Assembly (NCBI GenBank): GCA_045627605.1
Contig: JAZQOA010000139.1
Span: 1-64,000 of the forward strand
Source: RGIG5952 sp045627605
Lineage (GTDB): Bacteria; Verrucomicrobiota; Kiritimatiellia; RFP12; JAAYLN01
Length of the DNA: 64,000 nt
Direction of reading: 5' to 3'
Below the pieces are notes generated by a model, which saw only the letters and a list, made by a program, of their open reading frames with translations, was not told the DNA's origin and made no database searches. Numbering within the stretch: the stretch's first letter is position 1; each line of letters starts with the position of its first letter. Positions 17,804 to 24,891 of the stretch are shown here, in pieces. Made by a program: the position numbers and the translations under genes.

Positions 17804-18645
17804 TGAAACGCGGCACTTCCGAAACGAGTTCGCTCGACATGTTGCTCGACACGATGTGCAACACCTTCGGCGGCGTCTGCTTCATCGCCCTTCTTGTGTC
17901 GATCATCTCCGTTTCGCTGCCTCCTGACCGTCCCGACGCGGAGAGCGATGCGGGCGGGAACGATCTGCAGGTTGCGAATCTTCTGCGTCAGCGGAACGCA
18001 CTGGCCGCGGCGGTCGATGCCCTGGAGGCGCAGATCGGCGGGCAGACGAACGCCACGCCCGTCGCGGACGCGGCCTGGTTCGAGCAACAGATCGCCGAAA
18101 CGGAGTCAAAACTTGGCGAGGTTGCCGCCGAAACCGCCAGTAAGAAGGTTGAAGCCGGATCCATCGAGGCCGACACCGCTTCCAAAAACGAGGACATCGG
18201 CAACCTCAACGCCATCATCGCGGCGCTTGAAAAGGAACTGGACGATCCAAAATACAAGAGGACGCGCATCGTGCGCGTTCCTCACGAGCGCTTCATGGCG
18301 GACTACACGACGCGGGATCTGCTCCTCTACAAAGGCCGTTGCTACGATTTGGCCGACAAGAGCCAGTTCTTCACCACCGAAAGCCCCCGGAGCATCACCT
18401 ACACGATCAGGGGAAACGGTGTCGCGATTGGCAGCGATTTCGCCGACGAACCGTTTTTCAGGAGGCTGATGAACGAAACGGAGTTGAATGTCATTGTGCG
18501 CATTTACACCGACCAGGCCTCGGCAAAGGAGCTTGTTGCGCTGATCGGGGCGCTGGCCTCACGGCGGCGGCCGTACAACTGGCGCTACAACGGTGGCGGT
18601 TCTTCAATCACTTTTGTCGAAGGAAGCGACCTCTACGTCCAGTAA
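17803..18645 (+). CDS. ExbD/MotB-like partner 2 (single-pass)
   Basis: A 280-residue protein with a short cytosolic N-terminus, then TSSLDMLLDTMCNTFGGVCF leading into one transmembrane helix (about 25-45). Acidic residues sit at its entry, again as in stator proteins. A predicted coiled coil (about 60-145) and a compact C-terminal domain (about 150-280) follow. It is different in sequence from partner 1 yet has the same architecture, so the channel may hold a heteromeric plug. A GTG at 17800 is possible, but the ATG at 17803 is better spaced from the GAAGGGGGG ribosome-binding site. It is the last gene of the six-gene operon core. Confidence 0.65.
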   Translation: MKRGTSETSSLDMLLDTMCNTFGGVCFIALLVSIISVSLPPDRPDAESDAGGNDLQVANLLRQRNALAAAVDALEAQIGGQTNATPVADAAWFEQQIAETESKLGEVAAETASKKVEAGSIEADTASKNEDIGNLNAIIAALEKELDDPKYKRTRIVRVPHERFMADYTTRDLLLYKGRCYDLADKSQFFTTESPRSITYTIRGNGVAIGSDFADEPFFRRLMNETELNVIVRIYTDQASAKELVALIGALASRRRPYNWRYNGGGSSITFVEGSDLYVQ

Positions 18646-18669
18646 TTCAACTAAGGGAAGGAATAAACG

Positions 18670-19200
18670 ATGAACAAGACATTCGCCTGTCCGCATTGCA
18701 AGCAGAAGCTGACGGCCTCTCCGGAGATGGCCGGAGTGCTTGTTGACTGCCCCGCCTGCAGGCAGATGGTACAGATACCCGCCTTTGGAGACCCCGTGCC
18801 GACGCAAAATGCCGTGCAGCCGTATGCGCCGCCGCAGCAAATGCAACCCTATCGGCAATCCTATGCGTCCCCTCCGCCACAGTACCCGCAACAGCAAATG
18901 CAAACTTACCAGCAATCCTACGCGCCCCCTCCGCCACAGTACCCGTCGCAGCAAATACAGCCCATTCAGCAGACATATGGTCAACCGCAAGGGAAAAGCT
19001 GGCTGGTCACTCTCCTTTTGTGCTTCTTTTTTGGGTACCTTGGGGCTCACAGGTTTTATGTCGGCAAAATCGGTTCAGGTGTCGCCCAGTTGTTGACTTG
19101 TGGCGGATTGGGTATCTGGACGTTGGTTGATTTTATTCTTATCCTCTGCGGCAATTTTACAGATGCAGAAGGAAGACCGCTTGAAAGGAATGAACAATGA
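18670..19200 (+). CDS. Zinc-ribbon, Pro/Gln-repeat, TM2-domain protein (copy 1)
   Basis: A 176-residue protein with an N-terminal zinc ribbon (CPHC at about 7-10, CPAC at about 28-31), a proline/glutamine-rich linker of imperfect repeats (about 50-112) and a C-terminal TM2 domain. The TM2 pair contains GYLGAHRFYVGKIGSGVAQL and the closing WTLVDFILILCG. Proteins of this kind are membrane-anchored; function is unknown. It starts 24 bases after the ExbB operon core and may be co-transcribed. Its first 130 or so bases are nearly identical to those of the next gene, so the two are a recent tandem duplication or are being homogenised by gene conversion. Confidence 0.8.
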   Translation: MNKTFACPHCKQKLTASPEMAGVLVDCPACRQMVQIPAFGDPVPTQNAVQPYAPPQQMQPYRQSYASPPPQYPQQQMQTYQQSYAPPPPQYPSQQIQPIQQTYGQPQGKSWLVTLLLCFFFGYLGAHRFYVGKIGSGVAQLLTCGGLGIWTLVDFILILCGNFTDAEGRPLERNEQ

Positions 19201-19904
19201 ACAAGACATTCGCCTGTCCGCATTGCAAGCAGAAGCTGACGGCCTCGCCGGAGATGGCCGGCGCGCTTGTTGACTGCCCCGCCTGCGGGCAGATGGTGCG
19301 GATCCCCGCCTTGGGAGATCCCACGCCGACGCAAAATGCCGTGCAGCCGTACGCGCCGCCGCAACAAATGCAGCAGTCCTACGCGACGCCGCCTCAGTAC
19401 CCGCCGCAGCAAATGCAGCCCATCCAACAGACCTACGCGCCGCCGCAAATGTATCCAAACCTTAAGCGTAAGATGGTGGCTTCTCTTCGCTGCTTGTTTC
19501 CGCCGTCGCAGTACCCGCCGCAGCAAATGCAGCCCATCCAACAGCCGTATGCGACGCCGCCTCAGTACCCGCCGCAGCAAATGCAGCCCATCCAACAGAC
19601 CTACGCGCCGCCGCAAATGTATTCAAACCTTAAGCGTAAGATGGTGGCTTCTCTTCTCTGCTTGTTTCTTGGCATCTATGGTGGACATCGATTTTACCTG
19701 GGGCACGTTGGTTCTGCTGTTGCCCAGTTGCTTTTGGGTGTTTTCGGGCAAATATTCTATGTAGTCGCTATTTTGTTAGGTGGTGAGGAATGGTTTCTGA
19801 TAGCCGAATCTTTTCTCTCGCCTGTTTCTATTTGGGTGATTGTTGATCTCATTCTTATTTTGTGCGGCCGTCTAAAGGATTCAAAAGGGCAGCCATTGGT
19901 GTAG
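19197..19904 (+). CDS. Zinc-ribbon, Pro/Gln-repeat, TM2-domain protein (copy 2)
   Basis: A 235-residue paralogue of the upstream gene, with a 4-base ATGA overlap. It has the same zinc ribbon (CPHC, CPAC) and TM2 domain (GIYGGHRFYLGHVGSAVAQL, then a second helix pair ending VDLILILCGRL). Between them lies an in-frame duplication of a 168-base unit, which repeats the linker plus the start of the membrane region (YPNLKRKMVASL and YSNLKRKMVASL). The first copy is a truncated membrane entry that runs straight into more Pro/Gln sequence, so the duplication looks recent and possibly damaging to topology. Confidence 0.75.
   Translation: MNKTFACPHCKQKLTASPEMAGALVDCPACGQMVRIPALGDPTPTQNAVQPYAPPQQMQQSYATPPQYPPQQMQPIQQTYAPPQMYPNLKRKMVASLRCLFPPSQYPPQQMQPIQQPYATPPQYPPQQMQPIQQTYAPPQMYSNLKRKMVASLLCLFLGIYGGHRFYLGHVGSAVAQLLLGVFGQIFYVVAILLGGEEWFLIAESFLSPVSIWVIVDLILILCGRLKDSKGQPLV
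19383..19670 (+). repeat. 168-bp in-frame tandem duplication
   Basis: The stretch 19383-19502 recurs at 19551-19670, an offset of exactly 168 bases (56 codons), with only a few substitutions. It lies within the linker/TM2 junction of the second zinc-ribbon gene and preserves the frame. Confidence 0.8.
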
Positions 19905-19918
19905 TGGGGAAAGGGAAA

Positions 19919-20959
19919 ATGGCAATGACGCATTTTACGAAGTTTGTCGCGGTTTGCGTTGCCGCTTGGGGCTTTTCAGCCGGGATGACATACGCCGATG
20001 AGCGGATTGATCCCGAACAGGGACTTGATTGCCTGGAGACTTTGCTCTCTGTCAATCCAAAGCAGCTCGACATCAAAGCCCTTGCCAAGCTCCTGGAGGC
20101 AAGGGACATTGACGGGCTTGGCAAAAACGACCGGGCAGACATTGAGCGCATCGTTGTCTTCGGCACGTGGGGCATGGAGAAGTTCGACATCTACGATTCG
20201 TCCCTAATGCCGCGCTTGAAGTTCGTCGATGCCGCCGCGCTCGAAAAGAGTTGCCAGAAGCGTTGTGACAACTGTAACGGAGTATCATCCCGGGCTAAAC
20301 AATGCGGAGCGTGTCGTGGATCCGGGCGCTGCAATGTTTGCAAAGGATCTGGACACCGCGATGTGCAATTCAACGGGCGTTACCTTTCTTGCCTCACCTG
20401 CAGGCAGAGCGGGAAGTGCAAATTTTGCAATGGTCGGGGAAGTGTAAATGTTGAAGTGAAGTGCGAAACCTGCGGGGGAAGGGGGGCGGTTTACAATAAG
20501 AGACGAATTTGGGAAATGCTTGTGGAGAGCATGAAATCACTTTTTATGTCTCTTTGCAAACAGCTTGACAAAGCCGAGATGAGCGAGGTTCTGAAGAAGG
20601 ACTACGAGAATGCAAAGAATCGTGGGGAAACTTTCTTCCACGGAGTTGAATCCACCATTGAGCGGAACGAACAGGCTGAACGCGAGAGGCAACGTGAGCG
20701 TCGTGAAAGGGAAGAGAATGACGGAGAACGTGCGGCGGCAGAAAGTGCGCTCATCACTTACCTGTATGATTTAAGAGATGAAGCGGCCAGGAAGGATATG
20801 CTGTTTACTTGGCGGATTAATGCGTTCGGGACATCGGGGAACACTGCAGTTGCTAGTGTCGGCGAATCATGGTCTGGGGATGGGGTGGTGATAAAAAAAA
20901 TCAAAACGTATGAACTGAGAAAGGTCGACGGAAGATGGTATGTAATCCGCTCTCAGTAG
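19919..20959 (+). CDS. Secreted protein with DnaJ-type CxxCxGxG cluster
   Basis: A 346-residue protein. The ATG at 19919 follows a GGGGAAAGGGA ribosome-binding site and gives a clean signal peptide (about 22 residues, cleavage after TYA). A cysteine-rich block at about 103-185 has repeated CxxC motifs: CDNCNG, CGACRGSGRCNVCKGSG, CLTCRQSGKCKFCNGRG, CETCGGRG. This is the zinc-finger pattern of DnaJ central domains, but no J domain is present and the protein is exported. A charged helical segment (about 225-275) and a C-terminal alpha/beta domain (about 280-346, ending near GRWYVIRSQ) follow. Function is unknown; the neighbours are zinc-ribbon membrane proteins. Confidence 0.7.
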   Translation: MAMTHFTKFVAVCVAAWGFSAGMTYADERIDPEQGLDCLETLLSVNPKQLDIKALAKLLEARDIDGLGKNDRADIERIVVFGTWGMEKFDIYDSSLMPRLKFVDAAALEKSCQKRCDNCNGVSSRAKQCGACRGSGRCNVCKGSGHRDVQFNGRYLSCLTCRQSGKCKFCNGRGSVNVEVKCETCGGRGAVYNKRRIWEMLVESMKSLFMSLCKQLDKAEMSEVLKKDYENAKNRGETFFHGVESTIERNEQAERERQRERREREENDGERAAAESALITYLYDLRDEAARKDMLFTWRINAFGTSGNTAVASVGESWSGDGVVIKKIKTYELRKVDGRWYVIRSQ

Positions 20960-21023
20960 TGAAACGTCGTAAGGTATGGTCATGTTTGCGAGGGCATCTG
21001 TTCTTTGCCAGAGGAGAATAACG

Positions 21024-21737
21024 ATGAGTGTTTTTACGTTTCACTGTCCGAATTGCGGACAGGGGTTGCAGATTTCGCAAGAGAATGTCGGAGCGGTTGT
21101 CACGTGTCCGGCCTGTGGCAAAAGCATACAGGTTCCTGCTTTTCGCGCACCGACGCAGGCGCAGCCTGTCGCCCCGCAGTATGCGTCCTCACAGTACGGC
21201 CAGCCGGGGCCGCAACCGTTCTGTCCGCAAAATGCGTATGCGCAGTGCCCCCCTCAAAGAAAGAATTCTGCTGTCGTCGTGGTTTTCGCCGTCCTCGCTC
21301 CGGTTATTCTTGTCGGCATCATTGCTGCGTTATTTGTCTCGGGCGTTATTGCCTCGCATAAGGCGGAATTTGACAAAGGGGAAAACGAGGTTCAGCGCAA
21401 GGTCTGCATCGACAACCTTCGCCAGATTGAAGGCGCCGTTGAACAGGTTGTAACTGGCGCCGTTGAACAGGTTGTAACTGGCGCGTTGAACGCCAATAAG
21501 CGCGGCGATTACGGTTACGAATACTGGAGCGAGTCAAGTCGCATTATTGCCAAGAAGCTTTTCGCCCCGTCGAGTTGGGAAATCGTCGAAACATCAGTTT
21601 TTGGAAACTCGGCCCATGTCACGGTAAGAGTGGATTCCAGTACACAGGGCGGATTGCGGATTTCAAAGTTATGGAAATACTGGGTCAAAGAAGAAGATGA
21701 TGGCTGGAAAATCCAGTTGCTTTCCGAAGTTGACTAA
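21024..21737 (+). CDS. Zinc-ribbon, single-pass membrane protein with C-terminal NTF2-like region
   Basis: A 237-residue protein, start set by AGAGGAG before the ATG at 21024. It has an N-terminal zinc ribbon (CPNC about 9-12, CPAC about 30-33), a Pro/Gln linker, one transmembrane helix (about 90-118) and an extracytoplasmic domain of about 90 residues (KLFAPSSWEIVETSVFGNSA, then HVTVRVDSS and WKYWVKEEDDGWKIQ). The C-terminal domain is paralogous to the small protein at 22078-22434. It contains an 8-residue tandem repeat (AVEQVVTG twice). No function can be assigned. Confidence 0.7.
   Translation: MSVFTFHCPNCGQGLQISQENVGAVVTCPACGKSIQVPAFRAPTQAQPVAPQYASSQYGQPGPQPFCPQNAYAQCPPQRKNSAVVVVFAVLAPVILVGIIAALFVSGVIASHKAEFDKGENEVQRKVCIDNLRQIEGAVEQVVTGAVEQVVTGALNANKRGDYGYEYWSESSRIIAKKLFAPSSWEIVETSVFGNSAHVTVRVDSSTQGGLRISKLWKYWVKEEDDGWKIQLLSEVD
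21435..21482 (+). repeat. 24-bp tandem repeat inside the zinc-ribbon gene
   Basis: Two exact head-to-tail copies of a 24-base unit (21435-21458, 21459-21482) encode AVEQVVTG twice. The frame is kept. Confidence 0.85.
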
Positions 21738-21958
21738 CTGGAGCCTTTGTTTCATGTGGTGTTCGGATGTGGACTCGACCCTGAGCGGCGGCTGCGCTTG
21801 GAAGCGAGTGGTCATCGGATCAACCGGGCAACAGGGCAACGGGGCAGCTGTCCGACCTATAACTTGAGTTGTTCCCATGGACACTCTCGCGAAAACGCGG
21901 ACGGTATGTTTTCCTGTAACTTGTGGGTGGACACGGGACGACAAACGGCTGACGACTC

Positions 21959-22083
21959 TCAGCCCGGCATGAGCCAGAGCAGGACGGCGGAGAGGGAGAA
22001 GAAGGAATAAATTGTCGTGAGGGCGACGGAAGAGCCCGCTATGTCGGCATCGCCGTGCATGGCCTGGGCCATGACGAATGATG
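21959..22083 (-). pseudogene. Orphan C-terminal fragment of an AEC-family (auxin efflux carrier-type) permease
   Basis: On the minus strand an open stretch without start reads FVMAQAMHGDADIAGSSVAL, then TTIYSFFSLSAVLLWLMPG and a TGA stop at 21959. This matches the typical last helix pair of AEC-type transporters (the A-x-x-x-G-D-x-x-x-A motif and final hydrophobic helix). The rest of the gene is missing: the fragment abuts the 22078 gene at once. It is best read as a breakpoint scar. In the 220 bases before it (21738-21958) I see nothing coding. Confidence 0.55.
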
Positions 22084-22434
22084 GAAAAGGGGCTGGTGAA
22101 GTTCGATGGCAAATGGCTGCCTCGTGAGGAAGTTGAAAGAATTAAGGCCAGGGTACCCGAGGATGTGAAGCGCGTTGTTACGTTGCATTTGGAGGAGAAT
22201 AAAAAGGGCAATTTCGGCGCCCAGTACTTTTGCAACCCGAATCTTGCGACGAAACTCTTTGCACCTACGGGCTGGGAGATTGTAAATGTCAACATCCATG
22301 ATGGCATGGCAACGGTCACCGTTCGAGTCGATTCCAGTCAAAAAGGTGGCTCTCGGATTACAACACTTTGGGACTACAGTCTCAAACGCATGGATGATGA
22401 TTGGAAGATCAGTATGCTGATGGAGCGGGACTGA
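22078..22434 (+). CDS. Small protein paralogous to the C-terminal domain of the 21024 gene
   Basis: A 118-residue protein. From about residue 45 it tracks the neighbour's last domain: KLFAPTGWEIVNVNIHDG, then ATVTVRVDSSQKGGSRITTL and WDYSLKRMDDDWKISML. It lacks zinc ribbon, linker and membrane helix. It could be a free-standing soluble domain or a 5'-truncated copy, since it starts right at the transporter-tail breakpoint and has no clear ribosome-binding site. Treat expression as doubtful. Confidence 0.5.
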   Translation: MMEKGLVKFDGKWLPREEVERIKARVPEDVKRVVTLHLEENKKGNFGAQYFCNPNLATKLFAPTGWEIVNVNIHDGMATVTVRVDSSQKGGSRITTLWDYSLKRMDDDWKISMLMERD

Positions 22435-22567
22435 CTGTTGTTTGAGGAGAATACCGAGGAGTGGAAATGGGGTTCCTTGCCCGAATTGCTTGACGCTTCT
22501 CGTCATGGGTGTATTTGCCGTGATCGGCGTCTTGGCAACGCGAAAGAAGGAGCAAGGCGTATGCAAC

Positions 22568-22608
22568 GCGCCAAAACGCCGAACGAAAATGCGCCAAAAC
22601 GCCGAACG
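22568..22608 (+). repeat. Two 18-bp direct repeats, 23-base period
   Basis: GCGCCAAAACGCCGAACG occurs at 22568-22585 and 22591-22608. It lies in the 270-base gap between the truncated paralogue and the beta-helix gene, just before the next promoter. The rest of that gap has no supported gene. Confidence 0.65.
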
Positions 22609-22611
22609 GAA

Positions 22612-22640
22612 TTGTTGTTTTCTTTATAAAATGCTATAAT
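22612..22640 (+). promoter_or_regulatory. Strong promoter of the beta-helix gene
   Basis: TTGTTG (22612-22617), 17 bases, TGC-TATAAT (extended -10, hexamer 22635-22640). The gene start is 65 bases further on. Confidence 0.75.
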
Positions 22641-22704
22641 TGAATTATCAGTAATGGTTACCTGATGGGGAGATTCGAGGGAGGGAAGAACAACGAGGTT
22701 GAAA

Positions 22705-23964
22705 ATGTCGAAAACATATCGTGTCAATCCAGGTATGACGCTTGCGGCGGTGGCGGACTTGCCTCTTGCGCCGGGCGACGAGGTGCTCTTCCAGCGTGGC
22801 GGCGTATGGCGCGGGACGCTCCCCCTTAAGGGTGGCGTCGCGGGCGATTCCGTCCGTTACGGCGCATTTGGCGATGGCGCGGCACCGATGCTGATGGCCA
22901 GCGCGGACGCCTCCCGTCCCGAAAATTGGGAAAATGCCGGGAACGGACTGTGGCGGCTTGCGCTCGATATCGCCGAGGACGTCGGGGCAATGTGGTTCGA
23001 CGGCGAAGCTGCCATTGGCTTCAAGAAGGACGCCCTTGCCGACATCGCGGACGACCTGGACTTCCATTGCGACCGCAAGGCGCACGCGACGCTGCTCAAG
23101 AGCGCCGAGAACCCCGCCGAACGGTTTGGCTCCATAGAGCTTGCCCTTGGGATGCATGGCCTTTCGCTTTGCCGCCAGTCGGGCGTCGTCATCGACGGTC
23201 TCCACATCCGTGGCGCGGGCCACCATGGTTTTTCCGCGAGTGAAGTGCGGGACGTGACGATTCGGAACTGTATCTTCGACCGCATCGGCGGCGGCGAACT
23301 TTACGTCACGCCGGAAGGCGTGCACGTCCGCTATGGCAACGCCATCGAGTTCTGGGGCGACGCAGAGGACATTCTCGTCGAATCGAACGTCATTGACCAA
23401 GTTTACGATGCCGCGCTCACGCACCAGTGCGGCACGCCGACGGCAAACCGCAACATCGTCTGGCGCGGCAACAGGGTGAGTCGCGCGGAATACTCCTACG
23501 AATACTGGCAGCAGGGGGAGGGCTCCGTTACCGAAGGCGTACTCGTCGAGGGCAATGTCTTCGACAAGGCTGGCTATGGCTTTGGCCACGCGCAGCGCTG
23601 GAATCCTAACGCCGGCCACTTGATCATCCAGGACACGACGGCGCGGACATCGGACTTCGTCATCCGGAACAACACCTTTGGCGTCAGCAAGGATCGCGGA
23701 CTTCGGCTCTTCAATGACTGGAAGGGCGAATTCAAGCTCGCGGACAACGACTGGCGCCTTGAGCCCGGAAGCATCTTCTGCCAGTATCACGGCAGGCCGG
23801 GGGAGCTATCCGCCCTGCGCCATCTCTATCCCGGCTACGCAGACACGCGTCACATTGATTCTGTCGCGGAAATCGAGGAAGACTCGCGCAACCCCGCGCT
23901 TTACCGGGAAACCCCGGAGGATGTTTCCCGCTTCCTCCGCGATTTCGGCTTGCAGTCACGTTAG
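22705..23964 (+). CDS. Right-handed parallel beta-helix protein
   Basis: A 419-residue protein with the repeating short beta-strand pattern of parallel beta-helices, for example GVVIDGLHIRGAGHHGFSAS, VRDVTIRNCIFDRIGGG, EDILVESNVIDQVYD and SDFVIRNNTFGVS (about residues 160-335). This fold is common in polysaccharide lyases and glycoside hydrolases. No signal peptide is seen, so it may act in the cytosol. Catalytic residues cannot be named. The ATG at 22705 follows GAGG; a TTG two codons earlier is less likely. It is monocistronic with its own promoter. Confidence 0.75.
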   Translation: MSKTYRVNPGMTLAAVADLPLAPGDEVLFQRGGVWRGTLPLKGGVAGDSVRYGAFGDGAAPMLMASADASRPENWENAGNGLWRLALDIAEDVGAMWFDGEAAIGFKKDALADIADDLDFHCDRKAHATLLKSAENPAERFGSIELALGMHGLSLCRQSGVVIDGLHIRGAGHHGFSASEVRDVTIRNCIFDRIGGGELYVTPEGVHVRYGNAIEFWGDAEDILVESNVIDQVYDAALTHQCGTPTANRNIVWRGNRVSRAEYSYEYWQQGEGSVTEGVLVEGNVFDKAGYGFGHAQRWNPNAGHLIIQDTTARTSDFVIRNNTFGVSKDRGLRLFNDWKGEFKLADNDWRLEPGSIFCQYHGRPGELSALRHLYPGYADTRHIDSVAEIEEDSRNPALYRETPEDVSRFLRDFGLQSR

Positions 23965-23982
23965 CGGACTTGTCCTGATTGA

Positions 23983-24005
23983 CGGGAGGTAGGCCAGGCG
24001 GTGGA
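23983..24005. other. Partial copy of the tRNA-Arg 3' end (possible att remnant)
   Basis: A 14-base identical core, GGTAGGCCAGGCGG, plus flanking matches (two mismatches in about 23 bases) repeats the CCA/acceptor/T-arm end of the tRNA-Arg gene at 24134-24156. It lies about 150 bases beyond the tRNA 3' end. Such duplications are typical of integration sites in tRNA genes. No integrase is near, so only a remnant is proposed. Confidence 0.45.
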
Positions 24006-24137
24006 CAAAATGGTGCATTATGGTGTCTAATCTCGGTGTTTATTATGCACTAATGGGCACTTATTAACAATCACGGAAGAGAATTTCTATGTTTGCACCA
24101 ACCCCCTATAAATCCTTTGCTGTGCGTGATTTACGGG

Positions 24138-24214
24138 TGGTAGGCCAGGCGGGGGTCGAACCCGCGACCTACAGATTAGGAATCTGTCGCTCTGTCCAAC
24201 TGAGCTACTGGCCT
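24138..24214 (-). tRNA. tRNA-Arg (anticodon CCU)
   Basis: A 77-base gene with a perfect 7-bp acceptor stem (AGGCCAG with CTGGCCT), D arm GCTC..GAGC, anticodon arm ACAGA-TTCCTAA-TCTGT giving anticodon CCT, T arm GCGGG-TTCGACC-CCCGC and an encoded 3' CCA. It reads AGG codons. Its own promoter lies upstream at 24253-24281. Confidence 0.95.
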
Positions 24215-24252
24215 ATGGAAAAGCCGGGAAAATACCGGCAATCAATGCAACA

Positions 24253-24281
24253 ATTATACCAAGATTGCACTCTTCTTGCAA
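24253..24281 (-). promoter_or_regulatory. Promoter of tRNA-Arg
   Basis: On the minus strand, TTGCAA (24281-24276), exactly 17 bases, TATAAT (24258-24253), about 39 bases before the tRNA 5' end. Confidence 0.75.
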
Positions 24282-24313
24282 ATGATTGCGGGCAATGGCA
24301 GGGCGCGGGAGCG

Positions 24314-24802
24314 CTACTGTTTGAGCTCGGCTTCAAGCATGTCGAAGACGCGGCCGAGCATCGTGGAGGCTTCCGTGATTTGCTGTTGCACGCGTTCGCA
24401 GGCGGAGCGGAGCTCGGTGAGGCGGTGGATCTGGCTGGCGCGCGCCCGCTCAAGAGTCGCGCGGCGCTCGGTGAGGCCGCTGACGAGCTTCTGCAATTCA
24501 CGCTCGCGGTTTTCCGCCTTGAGAAGGGCGTTGCGAAGGGTGCGGATCTGCAGCTGGAGGTTTTCCGGCCCTTGGTCGAGGTCGGAGATGTCCATACCCT
24601 CGGGAATGGGGACTTGGACGGGCTGGCCGCAGCCGGCGCAGGCAATCACGAGACCTGCGCCGCGGTTGTCGATAACCAGGCCATGTCCGCAATGGGGACA
24701 GTCAAAGACAATGTCGGTGTCGCGAATGCCGTCTTCCACTTCCGGAGCCGTCGCGTACATTGCGCCAAGGTCGTCGGGGGATTGAAGGTTGCCATCTGCC
24801 AT
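24314..24802 (-). CDS. Zinc-ribbon coiled-coil protein
   Basis: A 162-residue soluble protein. A zinc ribbon at about 35-60 (CPHCGHGLV, then CAGCGQPVQVP) is followed by a long charged coiled coil (about 75-160, Leu heptads such as LQLQIRTLRNALLKAE). It has no membrane segment. The start at 24802 has an ideal AGGAGGA Shine-Dalgarno. The ribbon resembles those of the zinc-ribbon membrane proteins at 18670-21737, but here it is joined to a coiled coil. Function unknown. It lies after rpmB, from which a strong hairpin separates it. Confidence 0.75.
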   Translation of the reverse strand: MADGNLQSPDDLGAMYATAPEVEDGIRDTDIVFDCPHCGHGLVIDNRGAGLVIACAGCGQPVQVPIPEGMDISDLDQGPENLQLQIRTLRNALLKAENRERELQKLVSGLTERRATLERARASQIHRLTELRSACERVQQQITEASTMLGRVFDMLEAELKQ

Positions 24803-24836
24803 GTCTCTTCCTCCTGGTTTTCGTGTGATTAAGTTA

Positions 24837-24860
24837 AACCCCCGGCACACGCCGGGGGTT
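24837..24860 (-). terminator. Terminator hairpin after rpmB
   Basis: A perfect 10-bp GC-rich stem (AACCCCCGGC / GCCGGGGGTT) with a 4-base loop lies just downstream of rpmB on the minus strand, followed by TTTAACTT. The T-tract is short, so partial read-through into the zinc-ribbon gene is possible. Confidence 0.65.
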
Positions 24861-24891
24861 GCCTTGCCTGGAGCCTGCCAGGCGAAATGAC

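Noticed and set aside
16122..18645. Flagellar MotAB or TonB/Tol system
   Set aside because: No flagellar, TonB, TolA or Pal genes are nearby. The two partner proteins do not carry a recognisable OmpA peptidoglycan-binding motif.
8719..18645. A canonical Zorya defence system
   Set aside because: The channel plus plug logic is similar, but no ZorC/ZorD/ZorE-like helicase or nuclease is present, and the GTPase and GAP1-like genes are foreign to Zorya.
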